From assembly GCA_022749755.1 (NCBI GenBank), contig CM040450.1, positions 4,578,913-4,642,912 of the forward strand: a stretch of DNA of 64,000 nucleotides, written 5' to 3'. A program made the translations under genes and the position numbers. Below the pieces are notes generated by a model that saw only the letters and a program-made list of their open reading frames with translations, ran no database searches and had not been told where the DNA came from. Below are positions 52,150 through 64,000 of the stretch, in pieces (position 1 is the first letter of the stretch; each line of letters starts with the position of its first letter). The DNA comes from Azadirachta indica (taxonomy: Eukaryota > Streptophyta > Magnoliopsida > Sapindales > Meliaceae).

Positions 52150-55100
52150 CTGGATTTGAATAAGGTTAATGATTGTAAATGGAACTTTGTTACGTTAGTT
52201 TGTTCACTTGATTATACGTTGTTCTTTTAAATAACCATAAAATGTAAAAAGCATGGAATGAGAAAATGATAAAATTCTTTTCTGGAAATTCTGCTTTTGG
52301 TGATCTCTATCTATCTTTGAATTAATGCCCTTGTATCGGACGCAACTATTGCATAAAGTCGATGTGAAGCATGATGCTGGATTCATGGAACTTTTGGTCT
52401 GCTTCCTGTAAAAAGATTGTTTGTAATCATTGATTGAGTAGGCCTATGCTTTTCCCACAATCATACATTCCGATCGTTTATTAAAAAAAAATGATTGGAA
52501 AAGGACAAATGAGTGAGGATATGACTGTGATTGTTTAAAATGTTACAGACTTTTCAATCTACAATTGCTATGGAATGAATTATTGGAAGTCAAGTATAGC
52601 TGAAGTAATGGTCGGTAAATATTAGTCTATCAAATAAAAATATTATTGTCTTTATTGAATATCTGTACTTTAAAATATAGGAAGAAAAATATTATTTACA
52701 AATATATGACAATGACAATTGCACAATATTATTTAATATATTAAATAGGTAAAGCAATCCCATTACCCTATAAGAACTTTTATTAATAATAATTGATGGC
52801 AATCTAATCTAGATTCTAGCTAGCAATGGATGGACGTTGCCCACATCTTTTGTAGGTTCCTTCGGAATCACATTTCATTTTAATGTCTTGTGATGTGATA
52901 TTGTGTTGAGCTTACAAACAAATGGCAATTAAACTTACTCTAACGGTCAAAAACATGCACTTATAACAAACATGTGGTGTGCGGTAACATTCCTCTTAAA
53001 AAGTGTTCTCTCAGATAATGAAAGCTCCTTGTTCTGATCTACACAACACAACACAACACAACAAACCCACAAACTACACTGTCCTAATCTCATTTCAACT
53101 TATGGCGTTGATAATTTGTAAATATTGAGAGCTTTTTTACAAAATTGTGCATCTGTATCTAGAATTAGAGGCTGAAAATGAACTGTTTTTGAGGGGAAAT
53201 GGAGGTGGCAGTATGACACAAAACATAATAGCTCAACGTATCTCAGAATAATCTTTCAACCACATAAATTCACATAATATGATTCTCTGCCGCAAGTTAA
53301 AAGATCTGTATATGCATTGATTGATGTGACAGAATGTTTAAAAACACTAGGCTGCGCTTATTGCCCAACCATAATAATTAAGTGTGTAACATTTTGCTTT
53401 TAAATTTTCACTCAAATTGAGGTGGAGTGATTACCTACAAGATAGGTTGTATGTGATTAGGAACATTTTTTGTTTAGGCCATGGATGGATAATGGGTGTC
53501 AGTGGGTTATCTGAAAATCATACCGGACAAAATATTATTGCTGTTGAGCATCAAAAAAGCCTCCCCATCATTCCAAACATAATGGCCTCCTTGTTGGAAA
53601 GCAAACAGATGAGAAATTCTCTCCAATAATTCATCACTAATCATTTGTGTGGATTTTCCTTGCCTCATTTTCTGTGTTTGTAAAACTAAGCATATTTTCT
53701 AAGAGAGATAAATTATGGTGGGGAGAAGAATTTGAATGGTGTGAAATGAAGAGATACTATTTCACATTCTATAGTTTGCGGCTCTGCACAAAGACTATAT
53801 CATAATGCTACCAATAACCCAACAATTTTAATTTGGTTTTCTTCTTTATTTTATTAAAATCAACGTTGGGGTACTTCTCTTAACCACAATTGGTGCACAA
53901 AAATAGTGGGATTGTCTGCTTTTGCAAGTGTCTTTTGTTTAAGAGATGCTTCCATTTGTTTAATCAAGTAACCGATTCGTACTTAGTGATATGTAAACAC
54001 AAACAGAATTGAATACTAAATTAGCATTACATAAAGCATAAAGTACAGACTACCCACGATTACTTTACACATAAAAAGAATAGAAAACTATTGCCAACCC
54101 TTGTCCTCCAGCCAAAAATAACATTAAAATTTTTCATGAATTTATACAAGGCAAAATCACATGTCATATTTTTTTGTACTTCCTTTTCTTTTCTTTTCAA
54201 ATTGAAGAACAAGGAAACCAGCTGTTGGCTTCTCTCCTTGGCTGTGAAAACAGTCAAAATTATATAGCAGGTGGGTAGAAAGAAAGGTTTTTCGAGGTAA
54301 AGCCTAATTCAAATCCAAAGTCTCCTACTTTTGGTATGTTCAGGATTGAACTGTCGTGGTTTTTAATTCACAGCTGCTATGAAATAGCATTGCAAACTCT
54401 ACACACGTACTTTAGTTTAAAAGTACAATACTTTGGAAATTATTTGTGGAGGAAAAGGGCATTGAAACTTTAAGAATCTACATAGTTGTATCTTTTGGAA
54501 CTGCATTATTGTTCTTCCTGTACCAAAACTTGCACTTTCGGCGATATCATGCTTCTCTACCAGTACCTGTAGCAGAATTTTTTTGCAATTACTTGGCATC
54601 ACTAGAATAGCTTAAGCATTTGTATTTATCAATCAATCAACAAAATAACTAAAACTTTACGATAGAGAACAAATTCTGAAGTGCAAGCAAGATTAGAATT
54701 AATCTAACACAAAGTCTAATATCTTCTCAAATGCTGATGTGCATCCTGGAAGTAAAATATTAAGCAATGTGGAAATCTATGAGGTTCTAATCATTGATTG
54801 ATGAATCATATGTTATACAACACCCGTTGATGTAGCTTTCCCAGTCAACCCACCTCACCTAATGGAAGCTAATTGCCCCAATAATCACACCATTTTATTA
54901 ATAATTATATTTAGAGCAAGAATAATAATGTAGAAGTCATAGTCACAGCCAGCCCTGGTGGTTGTAAATTGAAATTATTGAGAGGAAAGAGTTAGGAATG
55001 GTGCTTTCAAAAGAAGGAGTCCACCACCACTATAATGTTTTTTTCAAATACGTAACTATCTTTGCCTATAATTTAAGGATTTATGAATATGAAAGAATAA

Positions 55101-56560
55101 TAAACAAATGGTCTCTTCATTTTCCCTTTTCAGCCCTTTTTCATCTACTTCTGTTGTACTTTTCCCTACTATGTAATCTTAGGCCTCCAATTATTTCCTC
55201 CAAGCACATTATAATTAAACATAAGAGTTGTTTCTTGTTCCAATTTTAGGTTAGTCATTTTCACAAACAATTGCCTGGCGGCACAGTCCTCCGAATCAAT
55301 GCAAACTGTGTTCTTCATTGAATAAAACTTCCTGTTCATATATGTACATATAGACCCACATATAGATTAATTTATTTTCACAACAAACCCAACTAAGGAA
55401 ACAGTCTAGTGTTGTCATGTATCATATATTCTATTGCTGGAAGCAATTAATATCATAGATATAGAATCTTGCATTTACAGCCCAGCTGCAGATTTCAGCA
55501 GATTTATCGTTTTTACATACATAATACATGTGTTAATAACTATGTGGATACGTAAGGTTTAAGAATCCATCAATTATTGATGTTATTACAGATTATATCA
55601 AAGATTTTTCATTTTATCTATAACTACAAGACACAGACGTGAGCTGTTTGTCTTTCTCCCTTCAATAATAGAGATCATACACTCAAAAACGCTAAAAAAA
55701 TAAAAATGGAACACAGTTATCATGCAAAGTTTCCTAGCATTAGTATGCCTATAAATTCAAAAGCACTTTTAAAAAAGGGTCAAATGGGTTATAAAGAAAT
55801 AGCTTGGCTGTAAGAAGGGTTACTTTACAGAGGAGCCAACTCATATGTAATATCATCAACATTATTTTAACACAACAGAACTACAAGCATGCATCATGTG
55901 TCCAGAACTGTCCATATTATTAGGTTTGGTCCGTGTGCAACCAAAGATTAGCATCTTCCTTACTTGACCAAAATGCCCGCTAAAATTAAAATATACCTGA
56001 TTTTTTTTTTCACTATCTTGGGATCTGGGAACCTTGATTCCTTTTCATCTCTTTTTCTATACCATTATTTTTCTTTTTTAAAAGAAAGAACATGTTTTTT
56101 ATATATATAATTTAATAACAATAAATTACAATTCAAGAAAGCAAGAATATTATAGTGAAAAACGTGGCTCACTTTATAAAATATATTATATATCCGTGAT
56201 AGTATCACTTGTTACAACATGAGCAAATAATTCTTAAATTCAGAATATCTAACAAATTCCACTAACTATTCTGAACGGCAATTGAAATAATTTTTTCTCC
56301 ATTTCAGTGGCAGGTTCTGGTCAGTTCTGGAGATCCGCTGGTAAAGGAGGCCAAGGGTAAATTTGGCCACAAAATTAATTGATGGACAAAGCTGAAATCT
56401 TTTTTACGAGAGAGTAATTGAGTCCAGGAAGTACAACGTTAACGTTAGTTCTTTGGTTGCTTCCTGTTACTTTCTCAACCACTTTTTAAAAAATTTTTAT
56501 TACGGTAAAATATTAAAATAATAATTTAAAAAAATAATTGGAATTGACGCAACGGTTTGC
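52150..56560. other. 4.4 kb AT-rich intergenic region
   Basis: From the FTSH stop to the HAD promoter no coding frame with ATG and recognisable content was found; frames at 53417-53629 and 54998-55249 are short and unassignable. A pentanucleotide (ACACA/ACAAC)n tract lies at about 53041-53064. No terminal repeats or transposase-like sequence were seen. This is the emptiest part of the window. Confidence 0.55.
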
Positions 56561-56567
56561 GTTTTCC

Positions 56568-56575
56568 TATATAAA
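56568..56575 (+). promoter_or_regulatory. TATA box of the HAD gene, implying a 5' UTR intron
   Basis: TATATAAA lies 840 bp upstream of the ATG at 57417, followed by a CT-rich leader (56580-56700). A donor-like site follows (about 56699, ctggtggg), and an acceptor (tctgaatcag, 57415) lies just before the ATG. A 5' UTR intron of about 0.7 kb is the simplest reading. Confidence 0.5.
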
Positions 56576-57416
56576 CCCATCTCTGCTACCCTCCTTCCTC
56601 CCCCTCCTTCCTCCTTCATTTACACTATATTTGCATTACCTTTTGTTGTGTTGAAATCTCTCTCCAGAACTCTCTTTCATTGAACAAGTTCTTAATCTGG
56701 TGGGATATCTCTTTGATTCCCTATTTACTTGAATTTTCTTGCTTGTGTTCTTTCTTTGACATATATGTTATTCTCATCATCTTGTCTTAAGAATTTGCAT
56801 AAACAGAGGCAGTTTTGAATTTCATTTGGTTACAAAATGTGCCCATTTTAATGAACATTTTTGGGATTTTTTTTCTTTCTACCCATTGAATTCATGGCAA
56901 TCTTGGCCCTTTGATAAGATCAAGAGTTCATGACAAATCATATGGATGAACCTTAGGGTCTGTGTATTTTGCATTAATTTTACATGGTCCTTGTTAACAG
57001 ACACTTGTCCTCCTTTGTGGCACTATTTTTCTTGACAGCTACTTAACTTTGTTAAAATTTAGTCGGACTTTTGAGTTTCAGATACATTTATATATAGCCT
57101 CTCAAGTCATTGGCGTTGTATCTATCAGTTCTTTAATTTTATTTGCGGTTGTGGTTGTGGTTTATCCACTCATGTCCTTGAAAAAAGAAAAAAAGATTGT
57201 CCCAACTACTGGGGGATTTGGCCACAGATTGTCCACGCATTCTTTTCTTGTGATGACAATCTTATTCACACTTGCCTTAAAAAAATTATAGCAATCATGA
57301 AAATTTGTAGTTTGAGAATTAAAATGAATTTTAATGTTGACTTGGGTGGCTTCAAGTTTCGATGGACTATAGTATTAACATCTTTACATCGTCTGTTGAA
57401 GGTTTTCTGAATCAGA

Positions 57417-58970
57417 ATGGAGTACGAAGGCTGCTTCCGACTATCTCAGAGGCCAAAATACGATTGCCTTCTCTTCGGTAAGCTCTTCTTTCATGAACCA
57501 TTTGTCTTGAAACAGAAGTGCGGACACAGAGAAAACATATAACATTTGTTTTTCCTTCTATATTTGTATTTGCAGATCTAGATGATACCCTTTATCCTTA
57601 TAGCTCTGGTATTGCAGCTGCCTGCGGGAAGAATATCAAAGGTAGTAACTAGTCTTGACTGTAATTTTTTTTTTTTTTTTTTGCTGCACCTTGATATGCC
57701 TAAGACTGGCTGTTGCCTCAAATTTTGATATGAATGCCCTTTTTTTTCTAGATTATATGGTTGAAGAGCTTGGCATTGAGAAGAGCAAACTCCAGGAGTT
57801 GGGTAATCTGCTGTACAAGCATTATGGGACAACGATGGCTGGACTCAGGGTATGGCTTTGAATTCTCTCATCTAGCATTTTCTTTTACTAGTCAAAATGA
57901 GAATTTTGAGTAGTGGGGGTTTTGTCTCTGCAGGCTATTGGCTATGACTTTGACTATGATGATTACCACAGGTATTTTGCCTCTCAAATGTTTTTTCATG
58001 TGGTAATTTTCTGCATTTGGTAATTGTATTTAACTTTTCATTTTCCTATGTAACAGTTTTGTTCATGGAAGACTACCTTATGAGAACTTGAAAACAGATC
58101 CTGTTCTTCGGAGTCTTCTGCTGAGCCTGCCTCTCAGGAAAATTGTAAGAGCTTTGCTAACAAACGTTTAACCCTGTGTGGGTCATTTCCTCTGAATTGT
58201 ATTCTCACGATCTGCCTCATTCCTGTGACAAAAACAGATCTTTACAAATGCAGACAAAGTTCATGCACTTAAAGTTCTTAGCAGGCTTGGATTGGAAGAC
58301 TGTTTTGAAGGGATTATATGCTTTGAGACTCTGAATCCCACTCACAAGAACAACATTTCCGATGATGAGGATGACATTGCATCTACTAGGCCTGAAATTT
58401 TTGACATCATTGGACATTTTGCTCAACCTAATCCAAGCCTGGTGGAGTTACCAAAGACTCCCATTGTATGCAAACCATCTGAAGATGCCATTGAAAGAGC
58501 TCTCAAGATTGCCAACATTAACCCTCAGAGAACAGTAAGATGATCTTCAGGATTTGTCTTCATGTCTTTTTCAAATCATTGATGTACAGTAACTAATTTG
58601 CTGATGTTCTAATCATTGTATTTTTTCTCATTCAGTTGTTCTTTGAGGATAGCGTCCGAAACATACAGGCTGGAAAGCGTGTGGGGCTTCACACCGTGCT
58701 GGTAAGTCATTACTGATCATCAGCCTAACATATGATGCAACACAAGGATATTCCATTCTAGCAATTGAGAAAATCAAATTGATTCCCTGATTGTTGTTCA
58801 ACGATTAATGTCTTCAGGTTGGCACTTCTCAGAGAGTTAAAGGAGCAGATTATGCATTAGAAAGCATCCACAACATCAAGGAAGCAATACCAGAACTCTG
58901 GGAATCTGACATGAAATCGGAAGTTGGTTACCCTGGAAAAGTTGCAGTGGAGACATCTGTGACAGCTTAG
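57417..58970 (+). CDS. HAD-superfamily pyrimidine 5'-nucleotidase-like protein (SDT1-like)
   Basis: Eight exons: 57417-57477, 57576-57641, 57752-57849, 57934-57971, 58057-58144, 58238-58534, 58636-58701, 58818-58970; 288 residues. HAD motif I is FDLDDTLYP (nucleophile D21, acid/base D23), motif II is FTNAD, motif III is the Lys in CKPSEDAIERAL and motif IV is FFEDSVRN. The cap insertion (DYMVEELGIEKSKLQELGN) is the form seen in yeast SDT1/PHM8-type pyrimidine nucleotidases. Arabidopsis At5g02230 is the expected counterpart by sequence and position. The likely reaction is dephosphorylation of nucleoside monophosphates or related small phosphates in the cytosol; the substrate is not proven. All catalytic residues are present. 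Low-complexity acidic insertion SDDEDD near residue 180. Confidence 0.92.
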
Positions 58971-61900
58971 ATTTTTATGTTATTACTAAAATGAATGAAG
59001 CATGAATCAATCATGCGTCTGGGGCCTCATTGTGTCCCCATTTCGTATCATTTTGTTCATATGATGATGTAGATGTTCTTCTGTTCAGATCATCAATTCA
59101 AAAATAATTTTTTTTTAAAAAATGAAGAAATTCTCTCCCTTCTCTGGCCTAGTTTCAATGCTACATACCATCACTTGTGTCACAATCCATAATCAATCAC
59201 ATAATGATGTATGGAAGACCGTGCTAATCACGATGATTATATCATATAAATTTATAATTATATCATTAGGTATAAGTCAATCCATTCTCATATAATAGAG
59301 TCAATTATATATAATATATTCCAGATCTGGTAGCAGATCTGGCGCATGGGAAATTACAAGAACATGACTTATATTATTAATCTATCGTTTTGGATTACAG
59401 GTGTTATGTTTTTAAGTACAACAAGCAAGAAGAAAGGATAGACATAAGCATTTTGAAGCTTAATTATTAGGTGAACCTAAAGGCTAAAAGCTATATACAC
59501 ATTTAACTATTAGGTAAAGCTAAAGTCATCTACAAAAGTCATTTATAATTTAGGATATTTATAAGTTATTAATATAACGGTCAAAGTATTTGATAAAAGC
59601 TTACTTGCACTTAACAACTAATATAATCAACTGTTAAAGCCGATTATTGCACATCCTTTCTCTTTAACATTCCTAGACAACCCATTTTTGTTTTAGTAAA
59701 CTCTTTTTTATTGTTATATTTTGATCATCTTTCCTATTACTTAATCCAAACCGTAATTACAGCCACTTACCCAATTAAACAGCTAAAAATTTTATCTTAT
59801 AACAGTTCTAAATTAATAGTTACAACACTTCATTATTATACTAAAGCCAAATCCTAAAAGCTAGTTATTATATTTCACAATAAATATGGATTAGAACTAA
59901 ACATAAACTTAAGCTAGCTTTTCCTTTCAACTTTGAGTTAGCTTGGAGTTAGCTTTGAGTTTTGAGTCCATACCTTATGCAGTAATGATGCATGTGGATG
60001 GTCCATTGATGATTGATTGATTGCTTGCATACAGCCAAAATAAAATTTAGGTTGACAGCAACTAAGGAGTGAAGGGTTCTTTGATTCTGGTCATTGGAAG
60101 AAGCATAATTTTTGCTTTTTTCTACAGAACTTCTGGGAAAGTATCTTGGTACTATTGAGCTGTGCATTCTATTGTTGCTTTTGAGAATGCGATTGGTCAT
60201 TTGTATTGGCATTAGCTTCAAAAATTGTTGAACCCAGTACAGTCCCACCAATTTGCATGTGCCCAAATTGAGTTTTAGGAATGGCTTTCTTCGATATGGA
60301 CTTATCATTGCTTTTTGGTCTACTAAAGAAATTACCCTTTTTGTTTTATTAGCTGTTGTTCATCATTGCCATCTGTATTCATTTTTTAAACCAACAACTC
60401 GATTGTCAATTTGCTTAACTTTCAGCAACCAAGGCCTAATTGCCCTCCTTTTTAACCCTTCATTTTCACCTATTAGTGAATAACGTGTTATAATAAGACG
60501 AAAAAACGAAAACCCAAATCCCTCTACTTATAATCTGGGTGGTGCTTTCAACCCCATACATTTTGGACTATTTCAAGAAATTTTATTGGTTGAATTTAAT
60601 AATAATTGTGTTCCTCCTGGAATTAAATTCCTATCAATGCAGGGCAGGCAAAGTTATACTAGAGTGGCCGGTGGAATTAATTGCAACTTCTTCCATATTT
60701 AGAGAGTTTTTTTTTTCTTTCTTTCTTTCTTTTTTGAAGTTTGTCACCTTCTGAATTAGGGTAAGTGGGATTGGCTAAATTACAATTGTTAAAGTCAGGA
60801 TAGAAAATCTACTCCAATAAAGAAAAGTCAGCACCTATGTCAAGAAGAAATATAGTTCCATATTTTATCGAGACTCAAAAACTTTTTTCAATATGATTGA
60901 AAAGGAAAGGAAAGGGAAGGGAAGTGAACACAACCGCAGTATAAGATAATTATTCTATAATAAAACAAGATATTTGTCATATTCTTAACTATTAAATGAG
61001 ATACATGTTGACATATTTTAATTGTTTGTGATACTTTACAATTTTCTTGTTTGTTATAATAAGGGAAGATTTATGCATTCTATTCATTAATCATTCAAAG
61101 TATATTAAGATTGCTTAGATGCTTCGTTATAACTTTCAATTTTTCAAAAATTAATAAGAGTTTGAAATCATTCAGTATAATAAGAGTTGTAAGAATCGTA
61201 ACTTTGAGATATTCAAAGATTAATCCGAGTTCTCCATCTCTCTACAACTCTGTTTGCTTTGATTATAATATTTTCTTTGCTTTTCATAGGCGGTTTCCAT
61301 ACAAGTTTTCCTTCTGTTTCCTTTGCGCTCAATGGTTGAATTCAATTCTTACTTGTATTATGAATATTGACCATTGACCAACTCATTCAAAAAATGGAAA
61401 TTCATTTTTATTTCCTCCTTTTCCAAAACCTTGAATTTGGGTTAGAAAATGAAGAAAAGAAAGACCAAATACCATCTAATTTTACCAGAATGGGCCTGTT
61501 GTTGAGGGCCCCCTAAAAATGGACTCAATTTTGAATCTGGGCTGAAAGCCCAACCCAGGTCTTTTTGGATCGCAATTGGGCTTGATAGCCTCACGCGCCT
61601 CTGGACTGACTACTTTTATCCTTTTAAAAGTTCTCCATTTTCAAATGAATTTATCAAAATTCAACTCGACGTTTTGTTCTAAAATTTAGTGCAATCAAAT
61701 CAATTATAAAAAAGAATTAATGACCACCCAGATTAGTAGTCCAAAAAAAACCATATGGCTTGAAGAGAAAGTGTTCGAGTTTTGGCATATCACTTCAATT
61801 TAAAGGTAAATATATTATAAATTGTGTGAAAATGTCTGAAATGTAACACAATTTTATATCCTTCTAATTTGAGAATAAATATTACATAAATTATACATAA

Positions 61901-62426
61901 GTATTTGAATTATATCATAACTATTGTACTTATATTTTAAGTAGATGTCTAATATATTATATAGCTGTAATATTAAAAAAAATATAAAAATAAAAAAATT
62001 AATGAAATTAATTCAAATGTACCAATTTTTAAATTGTGATGTTCTAAAATTAATTAGATACTATGTAGCAGCCTGATAGATTATGTAGTTGTAATATTAA
62101 AAAATATATATATGAAAATAAAAAAAATAATGAAATTAATCAAAATGTACGAATTTTTAAATTGCAATGTTCTAAAATTAATTAGATACCATGTAGCAGC
62201 GCGTGGTAAAAAGAGAGTGGGGTGGAATTAACAGCTTGCAATAAATGAAGATAAGGCTTAAAAAGAAGATGAGAAACTCAATGTAACAACCAACCACCAA
62301 CTTAATCAACGGCTACGAACAAGAAAAACGCTAGTACGAGCGAAGCTCGCTCTCGCTCTCGCTGTTTCGCTACTGTGACCGGCGGCCGGATGAAAACAAG
62401 TACAACCAATTAGTGTTATTATATCA
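58971..62426. other. Intergenic region between HAD and Rossmann-protein genes
   Basis: About 3.5 kb. Mostly AT-rich. The block 59949-60480 is less AT-rich and contains a minus-strand ATG frame (60308-59949, 119 codons, NRILKSNNRMHSSIVPRYF) and an overlapping plus-strand frame; I recognise neither, and both may be relics. A two-copy tandem repeat lies at 61957-62200. A CT-repeat-rich stretch (about 62340-62370) just before the ATG may mark the transcription start. Confidence 0.45.
61957..62200. repeat. Two-copy tandem direct repeat of about 118 bp
   Basis: Unit 1 (about 61957-62072) and unit 2 (about 62081-62200) share gtaatattaaaaaa, aatgaaattaat, caaaatgtac-like text, TTCTAAAATTAATTAGATAC and the end ATGTAGCAGC. 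They differ at scattered bases. The repeat ends about 230 bp upstream of the next ATG. Confidence 0.85.

Positions 62427-64000
<1,574 letters not shown>

Noticed and set aside
59949..60308. 119-codon minus-strand ATG frame
   Set aside because: No recognisable domain, no clear promoter or intron signals; mentioned only in the gap entry as a possible relic.

Overview
This is nuclear DNA of a dicotyledonous plant. The genes have GT-AG introns inside AT-rich sequence, and every recognisable product belongs to a plant family (laccases, WRKY, SIAMESE-RELATED, FHY1/FHL, RDUF-type RING, plant m-AAA FtsH). A woody rosid is plausible from how the proteins read, but the species cannot be fixed from sequence alone. 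Exon boundaries were placed by hand from frame continuity, splice consensus and family conservation.

Layout: the 5' end of an HSP70 nucleotide-exchange factor FES1 gene (minus, cut by the left edge); a single-exon zinc-ribbon/RING-H2/DUF1117 E3 ligase (3517-4623); a two-exon plastid protein with DnaJ-type cysteine motifs (FIP-like, 7083-7593); an 11-exon AVT1-type amino-acid transporter (9471-12168); a single-exon aspartic protease of the PCS1 type (14802-16160); two tandem LAC17-type laccases, each carrying a one-base deletion (18770-21108 and 23461-25767); a PAT16-type DHHC S-acyltransferase (27399-31178); an FHY1/FHL phytochrome A shuttle protein (32356-34097); a third, intact laccase on the minus strand (35148-37415); a 62-residue SMR cyclin-dependent kinase inhibitor (minus, 40119-40307); a WRKY49-like factor (42776-44307); a mitochondrial FTSH3/10 protease (45942-52149) with a long inverted repeat in its seventh intron; a HAD pyrimidine 5'-nucleotidase-like protein (57417-58970); and the 5' part of an At5g02240-type Rossmann protein (62427 to the right edge).

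From memory, FES1, FIP, AVT1, PCS1, FHL, SMR4, the HAD gene and the Rossmann gene follow the order of Arabidopsis At5g02150 to At5g02240, so the window looks like a conserved ancestral block. The laccases, the PAT16-type gene (whose Arabidopsis counterpart lies in the duplicate block around At3g09320-At3g09350), the RING gene, WRKY49 and FTSH are the differences.

The clearest functional theme is lignin polymerisation. All three laccases have secondary-wall MYB elements in their promoters and a near-perfect miR397 target site. Two of the three are frameshifted by a single base in what look like short T runs, which is either recent decay or a sequencing artefact. I found no novel multi-gene system, no intact transposon, no tRNA or rRNA gene and no CRISPR array. 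The most unusual structures are the paired laccase frameshifts, the roughly 450-500 bp inverted repeat with a 48-base C run inside the FTSH intron, and twin E2F sites upstream of the SMR gene.
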